DNA of 64,000 nt from Rhodococcus ruber (GTDB taxonomy: Bacteria; Actinomycetota; Actinomycetes; Mycobacteriales; Mycobacteriaceae), in the NCBI RefSeq assembly GCF_027270735.1, contig NZ_JAPWIJ010000003.1, positions 372,001-436,000 on the forward strand, read 5' to 3'. Below, in pieces: positions 39,785-48,664 of the stretch; the stretch's first letter is position 1, and the number at the start of each line of letters is the position of its first letter. The notes under the pieces were generated by a model. That model had not been told where the DNA came from, did not search any database, and saw only the letters and a program-made list of their open reading frames with translations. The position numbers were made by a program, and so were the translations under genes.

Positions 39785-41022
39785 CAGCGATTTCCTCCTC
39801 GAGCTCCGACGCCGGCCAATCCGGCGGCACGAGCGCGTTCGACGACCTGCGGCAGCGCCGCAAGCACAGTGGTGATGTCTGTATCGGACGATCCGGCCCC
39901 CAGGGAGAACCGCAACGATCCACGGGCGACGCCAGGATCGAGGCCGAGAGCAATCAGCACATGGCTGGCACTGGCCACGCCCGCAGTACACGCGGAGCCC
40001 GTCGAACATTCTATGCCCGCGGCGTCGAGCAGCATCAACAGCGAATCGCCCTCACAGCCGGGAAACGTGAAATGGACGTTTCCGGCCAACCGGTCGTCAC
40101 CTTCGGGGCCATTGAGGATGACGTCGGGAACAATGTCTCGAATACCTGCGATCAACCGATCACGCAACGCACTCAGTTCGGCACGGTGCCGTGATGCATT
40201 CTCGGTGGTCGACCGCAGCGCGGCTGCCATCGCGACGACGCCTGCGGTGTCCGGAGTGCCCGAACGCACGTCTCGTTCGTGGCCACCGCCGTGGAACAAC
40301 GGAACACACGGAACCTGACGACCCAGCAGGAGCGCGCCGACGCCTTGGGGACCACCGAACTTGTGAGCGGCGATGCTCAGCGCGGACAGACCGCTGTCCG
40401 CAAAGCTCACGGGCAGATGCGGGACAGCTTGGATCGCGTCACTGTGCATCGGGACGCCGTATTCGGCGGCGACGGCTGCCAGCTCGGTGATCGGCATGAC
40501 AGTTCCGATCTCGTTGTTCGCCCACATCACAGTGACGAGGGCAGTCTCGTCTGCGTGCAGGGCCAGTTCGGCCCTCAGTACGTCGGGAGTCACCCGGCCG
40601 TCGGTGTCGACCGGGAGCCATGTGACGACCGCACCGTCGTGGGCCACCAGCCATTCCACGGCATCGAGTACGGCATGGTGTTCGACCGAGCTCGCGATGA
40701 TTCTGGTCAGGGTGGGGTCGGAATCACGGCGTGCGGCAAAAATGCCCTTCACGGCGAGATTGTCGCTTTCGGTGCCGCCGGAGGTGAAGATCACCTCGGA
40801 CGGGCGCGCGCCGAGGTCTGCGGCTATCGACTCGCGAGATTCCTCCACCCGACGACGGGCGGATCGGCCGGAGGTGTGCAGCGAGGATGCGTTTCCGACG
40901 GTGGTGAACACAGAGTTCATCGCCTCGATCGCGCTCGGCAACATCGGGGTCGTTGCTGCGTGATCGAGGTACACCGGTGGCCGAGGCGGGACGGAAGCAG
41001 TCGTACTGCGCACAGAAGGCAT
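39784..41022 (-). CDS. iscS: Cysteine desulfurase (IscS/NifS type)
   Basis: PLP enzyme releasing sulfur from cysteine as a persulfide. It has 412 residues: YLDHAATTP near residue 18, PLP lysine Lys221 in [12 protein letters not shown], and the mobile catalytic Cys345 in TGSACTAG. The mobile loop is of the short NifS-like kind. The first gene of desulfurase-mnmA-metE-like, so its main job is probably sulfur supply to tRNA thiolation, with Fe-S assembly also possible, as for the M. tuberculosis IscS (Rv3025c). The first 15 residues are extra to the fold and the exact start is uncertain. Confidence 0.93.
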   Translation of the reverse strand: MPSVRSTTASVPPRPPVYLDHAATTPMLPSAIEAMNSVFTTVGNASSLHTSGRSARRRVEESRESIAADLGARPSEVIFTSGGTESDNLAVKGIFAARRDSDPTLTRIIASSVEHHAVLDAVEWLVAHDGAVVTWLPVDTDGRVTPDVLRAELALHADETALVTVMWANNEIGTVMPITELAAVAAEYGVPMHSDAIQAVPHLPVSFADSGLSALSIAAHKFGGPQGVGALLLGRQVPCVPLFHGGGHERDVRSGTPDTAGVVAMAAALRSTTENASRHRAELSALRDRLIAGIRDIVPDVILNGPEGDDRLAGNVHFTFPGCEGDSLLMLLDAAGIECSTGSACTAGVASASHVLIALGLDPGVARGSLRFSLGAGSSDTDITTVLAALPQVVERARAAGLAGVGARGGNR

Positions 41023-41049
41023 AACAGGCTAGACGATACCCGCTGCCCG

Positions 41050-41086
41050 GAGTGCGGACCTACCTGCGCGAGGCGGGTCCGCACTC
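41050..41086. terminator. Terminator between acyltransferase and desulfurase genes
   Basis: Perfect 11-bp arms (41050-41060 with 41076-41086) with a further inner CCT/AGG pairing. It lies 20 bases past the acyltransferase stop on the minus strand. Confidence 0.7.
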
Positions 41087-41105
41087 ACGTCGGTCGACGC
41101 TTCGG

Positions 41106-42050
41106 TCAGGCCGCCGCAACCGTCGGGGCACTCGGGCGGCGCTCGGCTTCGGCCACGACCTCGTGCACCGAGACCTGATGGACGGTGGGGTCGTACACGT
41201 CCTTCCGGGGTCGTTCCGCGGGCTCCACTCCGGCGTCGCGACGAATTGCCACCTCACAGCGGCGAGCGAGGTCGCGCCGGTCGCTGCCGGGTGCTTCCGG
41301 TGCCGTGAACTCCACCTCGGCCCGCAGTCCTCGAAGTCCGAAGATCCGGCCGATGGACGCGCCGATCGTTTCGTCTCCGACGAAGCAGGTCGCCGTGGTC
41401 TGCTCTCCGGTTCGGTCGAGATACCGCAACCGGATCGGCTGCACCCAGGTCTCGGAATCGATGGCCGCCTGCAACAACGCCGGGCGCAGCGAGCCGTACG
41501 CGCGCCCACACCAGGTAGTGGCCTCGGGGAAAACGACGACCGATCCACCTGCTCGGACTCGTTCGGCCACCTGCTCGACGACACCGGGCAGCTGATGCAA
41601 ACGGGCTCGATCGATGGGGAGCACTTTCATGGCCCGCGCCAGCCGTCCGAGCACCGGCCAGTCGACCAGATCGGCGCGCGCGACGAAGGTCGAGGGTCGG
41701 ACAGCAGTGAGCACGACGACATCGGTCCAGGAGATGTGCCCGGCGACGTGCAGAGCTCCCCCGGATGTTCGAGATCGCTCGCGTTCCGAGCGAGCATCGA
41801 GGACCGTGAGGTCGATGCCGATGGCCAGCAACAACATCCGAGCGCCGAGACGCGTCAGCGAACGACGAACCCGCGGAAAGGGCACGCCGAGTACGACCAA
41901 CACCGGCAGCAATCCGAACGCAGCCAGTGCCAGCACGATGCGCAGCACGAGAACGAATCGTCTCACCGTCGGCGGGTTCTTCGGTAGACAACCGTCGCCG
42001 CACGGCGAGGACGGCATCCAGGCATGTGTGCGCACGATCGGTTGCGTCAC
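41106..42050 (-). CDS. PlsC-family acyltransferase (OlsA-like)
   Basis: Protein of 314 residues with one or two N-terminal hydrophobic helices (about 32-60) and a glycerolipid acyltransferase domain: HX4D motif in GHISWTD, the RARLHQL region and VVVFPEATTW, corresponding to the FPEGT block. Transfers an acyl chain to a lyso-type acceptor at the inner membrane face. Start GTG at 42050 overlaps the stop of the upstream GNAT-type gene by four bases. That pairing is the same as olsB-olsA, so it may esterify lyso-ornithine lipid; lysophosphatidate is the alternative acceptor. Equivalent to Rv3026c. Confidence 0.85.
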   Translation of the reverse strand: MTQPIVRTHAWMPSSPCGDGCLPKNPPTVRRFVLVLRIVLALAAFGLLPVLVVLGVPFPRVRRSLTRLGARMLLLAIGIDLTVLDARSERERSRTSGGALHVAGHISWTDVVVLTAVRPSTFVARADLVDWPVLGRLARAMKVLPIDRARLHQLPGVVEQVAERVRAGGSVVVFPEATTWCGRAYGSLRPALLQAAIDSETWVQPIRLRYLDRTGEQTTATCFVGDETIGASIGRIFGLRGLRAEVEFTAPEAPGSDRRDLARRCEVAIRRDAGVEPAERPRKDVYDPTVHQVSVHEVVAEAERRPSAPTVAAA

Positions 42051-42865
42051 CGGGTACCCGACTCGAATGTCGTTGCAGCCGAACGCAACCGATCGAGATA
42101 CCGAGTGTTGGCCTCGTGCAGCCCGAGTAAGGCGACGAAATCCGCCACACCGAAGTCGGGGTCGTGCGCAGGCTCGCCACAGATGGATGCCCCGAGCCGG
42201 AGGTATCCGTTCAGCAACGGCGGCATGGACGTTCGCTTCGCAGGTGCGATGTCGACCAGGTCGACTCCGTCGACGACGACCGGAGCGTAGGGCCGAACCC
42301 GCCGATCGGGCGTCGTTGCATGCTTGTCCAACAGCCGGTCTCGGACGCTTCGGACATTGGCCCCGAGAGGTTCACCCGGTGCCGATTGCATGGGAACCGA
42401 CACGCAGCCCATCACCCACTCGTACCCCGTCACGTCTAGGTAGTGCAGTATTCCCGCCCACATCAGGCCGAGGACCGATCCGGATCGATGGTCGGGATGC
42501 ACTGCAGCTCTGCCCATTTCGACGATGTTCATGCCGACGGGATCAAGCGCGGAGATATCGAATTCGGTTGCCGTGTAGTAGCCGCCTGCGGCCACCGCGG
42601 CCGGTGGCGGCAACATGCGGTAGCAGCCGACGAACGTGTCGGTCCACTGGTCGCGGACGAGAAGGTGGTCACAGAATTCGTCGAACCGATCGGCGTCGAG
42701 GCCGTCGGGGTCGGTGGGAACAGCAAATCCCGGCTCGGACGCGAACACGTCGTAGCGCAGACGCTGCGCCGCGAGTCGGTGCTCGGGGTCGGTGGACAAC
42801 ACGAGTGAGTAGCGGTCGGTGGCCGGGACGATCGATGCAGTCGAGCTCATGACGGAAGTGGTCAT
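42047..42865 (-). CDS. GNAT/OlsB-like N-acyltransferase
   Basis: Protein of 272 residues of the acetyltransferase-fold group that includes OlsB (ornithine-acyl-ACP N-acyltransferase) and autoinducer synthases: AAQRLRYDVFASE near residue 33, DEFCDHLLVRD, VEMGRAAVHPDHRSG and the C-terminal PPLLNGYLRLGASICGEPA. In OlsB the latter region carries the same P-x-L-x-x-Y-x-x-G-A pattern. It is coupled by a GTGA overlap to the acyltransferase gene. The two may make ornithine or another aminoacyl lipid. Equivalent to Rv3027c, which is annotated only as a GNAT protein. Activity not established. Confidence 0.82.
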   Translation of the reverse strand: MTTSVMSSTASIVPATDRYSLVLSTDPEHRLAAQRLRYDVFASEPGFAVPTDPDGLDADRFDEFCDHLLVRDQWTDTFVGCYRMLPPPAAVAAGGYYTATEFDISALDPVGMNIVEMGRAAVHPDHRSGSVLGLMWAGILHYLDVTGYEWVMGCVSVPMQSAPGEPLGANVRSVRDRLLDKHATTPDRRVRPYAPVVVDGVDLVDIAPAKRTSMPPLLNGYLRLGASICGEPAHDPDFGVADFVALLGLHEANTRYLDRLRSAATTFESGTR

Positions 42866-42956
42866 GAGGTGTGTCTAACGAGCCAGGAAGACTACCGGGC
42901 GTCGACGGGGGAACGTGTCGGAAGAGTTTGCATGAACAAGGTTGCCCGCCTCACGG

Positions 42957-42994
42957 GAGAAGGCCCCCACCGCCGAAGCAGTGAGGGCCTTCTC
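42957..42994 (-). terminator. Terminator after etfA
   Basis: Ten-bp outer stem (42957-42966 with 42985-42994) plus inner CAC/GTG and GC/GC pairings, 18 bases past the etfA stop. Confidence 0.75.
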
Positions 42995-43012
42995 GCAGAA
43001 CAGCGGCTGTGG

Positions 43013-43969
43013 CTATCCCTTGTGCTTCTTGACTGCGTCGGTCAGCTGCGGAGCGACGTTGAACAGGTCGCCGACGATGCCGTAGTCGGCGATCTCGAAG
43101 ATGGGAGCTTCTTCGTCCTTGTTCACTGCGACGATGGTCTTCGAGGTCTGCATTCCGGCGCGGTGCTGGATGGCTCCGGATATGCCGAGTGCAACGTACA
43201 GCTGCGGGGAGACGGTCTTGCCCGTCTGGCCCACCTGGAACTGGCCCGGGTAGTACCCGGAGTCGACGGCAGCGCGCGAGGCACCGACTGCGGCACCGAG
43301 CGAATCGGCGAGATCCTCGACGACCGAGAACTTGTCGGCGCTGCCGACGCCACGTCCGCCCGAGACGACGACAGTCGCCTCGGTGAGCTCCGGGCGGTCG
43401 CCGCCCACGATCGGGTCACGCGAGGTGACCTTGACGGTGCCGTCTTCCTGCGCCGGGACCTCGACGGTTTCGCGAGTTCCCGCTCCGGCCTTCGGCTCGG
43501 CCTCGACTGCGCCGGGACGCAGCGAGATGACCGGAACGTCGCCGTTGGCCTTCGCCTCGACGGTGAACGCGCCGCCGAAGATCGAGTAGACGGCACTGCC
43601 GTCGTCGTTCAGCGACACGACGTCGTTGTGGTAACCCGAGCCCAGGCGCGCTGCGAGCCGTCCCGCAACTTCCTTGCCTTCGATCGTGGCCGCGGTGATG
43701 ATCGCCGCGGGCGAGACCGACTCCGCGAGTGCCGACAGGACGTCGACCTTCGGGGTGACCAGAAATCCGTCGATGTCGTCGGACTCGGCGGCGTAGATCT
43801 TCTCGGCACCAGCTTCGGCCAGCGCGTCGGCGACCTTGTCGGTGGTGCCGACCGGACCGGTGACGACCGCGGACGGCTCACCCAGTGCGCGAGCGGCGGT
43901 GATCAGCTCGGAGCTGACCTTCTTCAATGTTCCCTCGACGTGCTCCACGAGCACGAGTACTTCTGCCAT
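43013..43969 (-). CDS. etfA: Electron transfer flavoprotein alpha subunit
   Basis: FAD-binding subunit of ETF, which carries electrons from acyl-CoA dehydrogenases to the membrane quinone pool. It has 318 residues. C-terminal FAD domain with [42 protein letters not shown] and [17 protein letters not shown], the ETF-alpha signature. Second gene of etfB-etfA, 42 bases after etfB, as in Rv3029c-Rv3028c (fixA-fixB). Ends at a hairpin terminator. Confidence 0.96.
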   Translation of the reverse strand: MAEVLVLVEHVEGTLKKVSSELITAARALGEPSAVVTGPVGTTDKVADALAEAGAEKIYAAESDDIDGFLVTPKVDVLSALAESVSPAAIITAATIEGKEVAGRLAARLGSGYHNDVVSLNDDGSAVYSIFGGAFTVEAKANGDVPVISLRPGAVEAEPKAGAGTRETVEVPAQEDGTVKVTSRDPIVGGDRPELTEATVVVSGGRGVGSADKFSVVEDLADSLGAAVGASRAAVDSGYYPGQFQVGQTGKTVSPQLYVALGISGAIQHRAGMQTSKTIVAVNKDEEAPIFEIADYGIVGDLFNVAPQLTDAVKKHKG

Positions 43970-44011
43970 GACTTGCTCCTCGTTTGTCTTCGATTGCTCG
44001 GTGGGGCGGGA

Positions 44012-44812
44012 TCAGATGATCTTCTGGCCTACGAGGTAGGTAGCGATCTTGTCGCCGCCGTCGCCCTCGTCGGTGAGCCGCTCGCCGGCAGTCTTGGGAG
44101 GCTTGGGGGTCGACGAGGTAACCGTCGTGCCTGCATTGTCGACACCGACGATGCCGTCCTCGACGCCGATGTCGGCCAACGTGATGGTCTGCACCGTCTT
44201 CTTCTTGGCGGCCATGATGCCCTTGAAGGACGGGAACCGGGGCTCGTTGATCTTCTCGGTGACGCTCACGATGGCGGGCAGCGTGGCTTCGAGGCCGAAT
44301 ATGCCCTCGTCGGTCTCGCGCTCGCCGGTGACCTTGCCGTCGGCGACGGTGAGCTTGCGCAGCTGCGTCAGCGCCGGGATCTGCAGGTATTCGGCAATGA
44401 TCGCGGGGACTGCACCGGTCCGTCCGTCGGTGGCCTCGTTGCCGGCGATGATGAGATCGGCCGGTTCGTCGTTCTCGAATGCGACATTGCCCAGCGCCGC
44501 AGCCAGGGCGTACCCGGTCTGGATGGCGTCGGAGCCGTGCAGGCTCGGGTCGTTGAGGTGCACTGCGCTGTCCGCACCCATCGACAGAGCCTTGCGAATC
44601 GCATCGGTGGCGCGATCGGGGCCTGCGGACAGAACCTTGACCTCACCGCCCTGGGCTTCCTTGATGAGCAATGCCTCTTCGACGGCCCGCTCGTTGATCT
44701 CGTCGAGGACGGCGTCGGCAGCCTCGCGATCGAGGGTGTAGTCACCGTCGGTGAGCTTGCGCTCGGACCACGTGTCTGGAACCTGCTTGATCAAAACAAC
44801 GATGTTCGTCAT
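44012..44812 (-). CDS. etfB: Electron transfer flavoprotein beta subunit
   Basis: Partner of EtfA in the housekeeping ETF heterodimer. It has 266 residues, beginning MTNIVVLIKQVPDTWSERKL; motif VLSAGPDRATDAIRKALSMGAD binds AMP in this family (given as VLSAGPDRATDAIRKALSMG in part), and the later segment has SVTEKINEPRFPSFKGIM. First gene of the etfBA operon. AGGAGG lies about 13 bases before the ATG. An AGTTAC-N6-GTAACT repeat about 100 bases upstream may control it together with the divergent methyltransferase gene. Confidence 0.96.
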   Translation of the reverse strand: MTNIVVLIKQVPDTWSERKLTDGDYTLDREAADAVLDEINERAVEEALLIKEAQGGEVKVLSAGPDRATDAIRKALSMGADSAVHLNDPSLHGSDAIQTGYALAAALGNVAFENDEPADLIIAGNEATDGRTGAVPAIIAEYLQIPALTQLRKLTVADGKVTGERETDEGIFGLEATLPAIVSVTEKINEPRFPSFKGIMAAKKKTVQTITLADIGVEDGIVGVDNAGTTVTSSTPKPPKTAGERLTDEGDGGDKIATYLVGQKII

Positions 44813-44906
44813 GGGTCTGCGTCGACCTCCTGGTCATGTTCTGCTGATCGTGAGTGTTCTAACGGTTCGTGCAGTTCTACGGCCTGGGACGAGGTTACCT
44901 CACCGT

Positions 44907-44924
44907 AGTTACTCATGGGTAACT
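44907..44924. promoter_or_regulatory. Inverted repeat in etfB/methyltransferase promoter region
   Basis: AGTTAC (44907-44912) and GTAACT (44919-44924) around a six-base spacer. A second small palindrome, GAGGTTACCTC, lies just to the left (44891-44901) and TTACCTC to the right, so GTTAC-type half-sites cluster here. A TetR- or GntR-type regulator of fatty-acid genes would fit; none is adjacent. Confidence 0.45.
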
Positions 44925-45018
44925 TACCTCCTCGTCCGTCCGACCATACATCTGCGCCCCGACTGTTACGGAGACCACGTTGGCTTACCTCCCCCACGCC
45001 TCCACTAACCTTCCGTCG

Positions 45019-45807
45019 GTGAACGATTCTTCGGCTCAGGCACCGGTACCCGAACCACTCCCCCTCACCGGCGAGAGAACGGTGCCGGGTATCGCCGAGG
45101 AGAACTACTGGTTCCGCCGCCACGAGGTGGTCTACCGAGCACTGGTCGAGCGGTGCCGAGACTGCACCGTACTCGAGGCCGGATCGGGAGAAGGCTACGG
45201 AGCCAACATGATTGCCGATGTTGCAACGCATGTCATCGGTCTCGACTACGACGCATCTGCGGCCTCGCACGTGCGTGCGCGCTACCCCCGGGTGACGATG
45301 TTGCGCGGCAACCTCGACCGCCTTCCGTTCGCCGACTCCTCCATCGATGTCGTCGTCAATTTCCAGGTCATCGAGCACCTGTGGGATCAGGGTGCATTTC
45401 TCGCCGAGGTGCACCGGATTCTCAAACCCGGGGGCACGCTCTTGATCAGCACACCCAACCGGATCACGTTCTCGCCGGGCCGCGATACTCCGCTCAATCC
45501 CTTCCACACTCGCGAGCTCGACGCCGCCGAGCTGACCGAACTTCTCGTCGACGCTCGCCTCGAGGTAACCCAACTGACCGGGGTCCGACACGGCAGTACG
45601 TTGGCCGCCCTCGATGCCAAGCACGGCGGCTCCTTCATCGACGCGCAGATCGAGCGGGCTCTGGCAGGCGAGCCGTGGCCGACCGAGCTGGCCGAGGACG
45701 TCGCGGCGATCACGATCGACGACTTCGAGATCGCCGCCGACCGCATCGACGAGAGCCTCGACCTGGTTGCAATCGCCAAGAAGAGCTCGAGTTCGGTGAT
45801 CGGGTGA
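45019..45807 (+). CDS. SAM-dependent methyltransferase (Rv3030-like)
   Basis: Encodes 262 residues from GTG at 45019; a TTG 13 codons upstream would also be in frame. GTG is preferred because TAACCT (45006-45011) ends seven bases before it. Class I methyltransferase: LEAGSGEGYGAN binds SAM, LRGNLDRLPFADSSIDVVV, NFQVIEHLWDQ and ISTPNRITFSPGRDTPLNPF are strongly conserved with M. tuberculosis Rv3030. That gene belongs to the methylglucose lipopolysaccharide locus and is a proposed sugar O-methyltransferase. The next gene overlaps its stop (GTGA), tying methylation to polysaccharide assembly. Confidence 0.88.
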   Translation: MNDSSAQAPVPEPLPLTGERTVPGIAEENYWFRRHEVVYRALVERCRDCTVLEAGSGEGYGANMIADVATHVIGLDYDASAASHVRARYPRVTMLRGNLDRLPFADSSIDVVVNFQVIEHLWDQGAFLAEVHRILKPGGTLLISTPNRITFSPGRDTPLNPFHTRELDAAELTELLVDARLEVTQLTGVRHGSTLAALDAKHGGSFIDAQIERALAGEPWPTELAEDVAAITIDDFEIAADRIDESLDLVAIAKKSSSSVIG

Positions 45808-47363
45808 CATCCGGCACCACCGTGCCGGGCATGTTCTCTCTGGTGCTGCACTCCCACCTCCCCTGGTTGGCCAATCACGGCAGATGGCCCGTCGGCGAGG
45901 AATGGCTGTACCAGTCCTGGGCCGACTGCTATCTGCCGCTCACCGCGGCCCTGGAGCGACTGGCCGACGACGGCCACACCGACGTGCTGTCGCTCGGCGT
46001 CACCCCGGTTCTGGCCGCCCAACTGGACGACCCACACTGCCTGTCGGGTATGCACCACTGGCTCGGAAATTGGCAATTGCGCGCCCACGAAGCCGCCGAT
46101 CGCGAACTGTCCGTTCGCGAACACCGAGGTGCCGCCGCTGCCCTCCGACAATTCGAGACACGCTGGCGGCACGGCGGATCCGCAGTGCTTCGGCCGCTGC
46201 TCGATGCCGGGACGGTCGAGTTGTTGGGCGGCCCGCTCGCGCACCCGTTCCAGCCACTGCTCGATCCTCGATTGCGCGAGTTCTCGCTCCGCGAAGGTCT
46301 GCGGGACGCACACGCACGCTGGGGCAGCACACCGTCGGGAATCTGGGCACCGGAATGCGGCTTCACCCCCGGCATGGAATCCGAGTACGCGGCCGCCGGA
46401 GTCTCGCACTTCATGGTCGACGGCCCCGCGATGCGCGGCGACACCTCGCTCGGCAGGCCTGTGTGGGATTCGGACGTCGTCGCGTTCGGCCGAGATCTTC
46501 CGGTCAGCTATCGCGTCTGGTCACCCAAATCGGGCTATCCGGGCCACGGTTCCTACCGGGACTTCCACACCTACGACCACGAGACCGGCCTCAAACCCGC
46601 TCGCATCACCGGACGCACGGTCGACTCGAACGACAAGGCCCCCTACGACCCCGAGCGCGCTGCGGCGACGGTCGATCGCCACGTCGCCGATTTCGTGGAC
46701 GTGGTCCGTCGACGCCTGATCTCGGAATCCGATCGGATCGGCCGTGACGCTCTGGTCGTGGCCGCATTCGACACCGAGCTCTTCGGACACTGGTGGCACG
46801 AGGGCCCCCAGTGGCTCGAGAAGCTCATGCACGCACTCCCGGCCGCCGGAATCACCGTCGGCACGCTGAACGACGCACGCGAGCAGGGATACGTCGGTGC
46901 ACCGCTCGAACTGCAGGATTCGTCGTGGGGATCGGGCAAGGACTGGCGCGTGTGGGCAGGAGACGATGTCGCCGACCTGGTTGCGCTCAATTCCGAGGTC
47001 TCCCGGACCGCGCTCGACGCCGTCGATGCCGCCCGGGCGGACAGTCGCCGCAACGGTGGGCCCGAACTACGCAATCGGGTCAGCGATCAGATACTGCGTG
47101 AGACACTGATGGCAGTGGCCAGCGACTGGGCATTCATGGTCAGCAAGGACTCCGCCGCCGGTTATGCGCGGGAACGCGCGCACGTCCACGCGCACGCTCT
47201 GCGCGAGATCTCTGCTGCGGCCATCGGCGGTTCGACACCCCGGGCGGCCGAACTTGCGAGGCAGTGGAACCGCGCGGACGGATTGTTCCCCGCGTTGGAC
47301 GCGCGCCGTCTACCCGGTGCGCACCGTGGCAGCGACCCGAAACCTGCAGGGGGACGTCGATGA
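45804..47363 (+). CDS. GH57-family alpha-glucan enzyme (branching enzyme type)
   Basis: Encodes 519 residues. GH57 catalytic barrel starts with FSLVLHSHLPWLANHGRWP. The nucleophile is Glu184 in GIWAPECGF and the acid/base Asp323 in AAFDTELFGHWW. The C-terminal part is the helical domain of the AmyC/branching type. Corresponds to Rv3031, proposed to branch the alpha-1,4-glucan precursor of methylglucose lipopolysaccharide. Overlaps both neighbours by four bases (GTGA and ATGA), so the three genes are one translational unit. Confidence 0.91.
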   Translation: MTSGTTVPGMFSLVLHSHLPWLANHGRWPVGEEWLYQSWADCYLPLTAALERLADDGHTDVLSLGVTPVLAAQLDDPHCLSGMHHWLGNWQLRAHEAADRELSVREHRGAAAALRQFETRWRHGGSAVLRPLLDAGTVELLGGPLAHPFQPLLDPRLREFSLREGLRDAHARWGSTPSGIWAPECGFTPGMESEYAAAGVSHFMVDGPAMRGDTSLGRPVWDSDVVAFGRDLPVSYRVWSPKSGYPGHGSYRDFHTYDHETGLKPARITGRTVDSNDKAPYDPERAAATVDRHVADFVDVVRRRLISESDRIGRDALVVAAFDTELFGHWWHEGPQWLEKLMHALPAAGITVGTLNDAREQGYVGAPLELQDSSWGSGKDWRVWAGDDVADLVALNSEVSRTALDAVDAARADSRRNGGPELRNRVSDQILRETLMAVASDWAFMVSKDSAAGYARERAHVHAHALREISAAAIGGSTPRAAELARQWNRADGLFPALDARRLPGAHRGSDPKPAGGRR

Positions 47364-48607
47364 AGATCCTGATGGTGTCGTGGGAATACCCACCCGTGGT
47401 GGTCGGCGGACTCGGTCGGCACGTTCATCACCTGGCGACCGAGCTGGTCCTCTGCGGACACGAGGTCGTGGTCCTGTCGCGTCGACCCACCGGTACCGAC
47501 GCCGCCACACACCCGACCTCGCATCACATCGAGGACGGCGTGCTCGTCGTTGCCGTCGCGGAGGACCCGGCTCACTTCGTCTTCGGAGAAGACATGCTTG
47601 CCTGGACCCTCGCGATGGGCCACGCGATGGTCAGGGCCGGTGTCGCGCTGGGCAAGCCGGGACTGGGCGAGGGCTGGCAGCCCGACGTCGTCCACGCCCA
47701 CGACTGGCTCGTTGCGCACCCCGCCATCGCCCTGGCCGAGTTCTACGACGTACCTCTCGTCTCGACCATCCACGCCACCGAGGCCGGACGTCACAGCGGC
47801 TGGATCTCCGGCCCCGTCAACCGTCAGGTGCATTCCGTCGAATGGTGGCTGGCCAACGACTCGGATGCGGTCATCACCTGCTCGGCGTCGATGCGAGACG
47901 AGGTGACCGCGTTGTTCGGTGTGTCCGAGTCGTCGGTCTCGGTCATTCGAAACGGAATCGACGGATCCACCTGGAGCTTCCGACGACGCGAGCCCCGATC
48001 CGAGCCCGCGAAGCTGCTCTACGTCGGCCGGCTCGAATACGAGAAGGGCATCCAGGACGCAATCGCCGCCCTCCCCCGTATCCGGCGGAGCCACCCGGGC
48101 ACCACTCTGCACATCGCCGGTGAGGGAACTCAGTTCGCTTGGTTGGCCGGGCTGGCGCGCACGCACCGGGTGAGCCGGGCAGTGTCGTTCCTGGGCAACC
48201 TGGACCACACCGAGTTGCTCGGTTGGCTGCACGGAGCCGACGCCATCGTCCTGCCGAGCCGATACGAACCGTTCGGCATCATCGCCCTCGAGGCCGCGGC
48301 CGCAGGTACCCCGTTGGTCGCGTCCACCGCAGGCGGACTCGGCGAAGCGATCGTCGACGGTGTGACCGGCCTGTCCTTCGCGCCCGCGGACGTCGCTGGG
48401 CTGGCCGCTGCCGTCCGGAAGGTGCTCGACAACGCCGACGCCGCGCAGGAACGGGCGGTGGCGGCCCGAGAACGCCTGACCGTGGACTTCGACTGGAAAC
48501 ACGTTGCCGAATCGACGGCCCGGGTCTACCTGGAAGCAAAGCGTAAAGTTCGCCATCCGTTGGGCCGCCCGCACATCGTCGAACGCGCACTCCCCGGCCG
48601 CACCTGA
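47360..48607 (+). CDS. GT4 alpha-glucosyltransferase (Rv3032-like)
   Basis: Encodes 415 residues, one more than Rv3032. GT-B fold: MKILMVSWEYPPVVVGGLGR at the start, VVHAHDWLVAHPA, ending domain with LLYVGRLEYEKGIQDAI, and the donor-site motif SRYEPFGIIALEAAAAGTP (E-x7-E type). Elongates an alpha-1,4-glucan with nucleotide-activated glucose. In mycobacteria Rv3032 makes the glucan backbone of methylglucose lipopolysaccharide and contributes to glycogen. Last gene of methyltransferase-GH57-GT; followed by a hairpin. Confidence 0.92.
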   Translation: MKILMVSWEYPPVVVGGLGRHVHHLATELVLCGHEVVVLSRRPTGTDAATHPTSHHIEDGVLVVAVAEDPAHFVFGEDMLAWTLAMGHAMVRAGVALGKPGLGEGWQPDVVHAHDWLVAHPAIALAEFYDVPLVSTIHATEAGRHSGWISGPVNRQVHSVEWWLANDSDAVITCSASMRDEVTALFGVSESSVSVIRNGIDGSTWSFRRREPRSEPAKLLYVGRLEYEKGIQDAIAALPRIRRSHPGTTLHIAGEGTQFAWLAGLARTHRVSRAVSFLGNLDHTELLGWLHGADAIVLPSRYEPFGIIALEAAAAGTPLVASTAGGLGEAIVDGVTGLSFAPADVAGLAAAVRKVLDNADAAQERAVAARERLTVDFDWKHVAESTARVYLEAKRKVRHPLGRPHIVERALPGRT

Positions 48608-48622
48608 GCCGCCCGACGTGCA

Positions 48623-48652
48623 CGGAACCCCGTAGTGGGTGACGAGGTTCCG
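48623..48652. terminator. Probable terminator between GT and hexapeptide transferase
   Basis: CGGAACC (48623-48629) pairs with GGTTCCG (48646-48652), with an additional inner CG/CG. It lies between two convergent genes. Confidence 0.55.
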
Positions 48653-48664
48653 CTCACCCGACTG

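Noticed and set aside
42869..44908. 679-codon + strand frame antisense to etfA and etfB
   Set aside because: Spans two genes and their gap with no motif; etfAB are unambiguous on the other strand.
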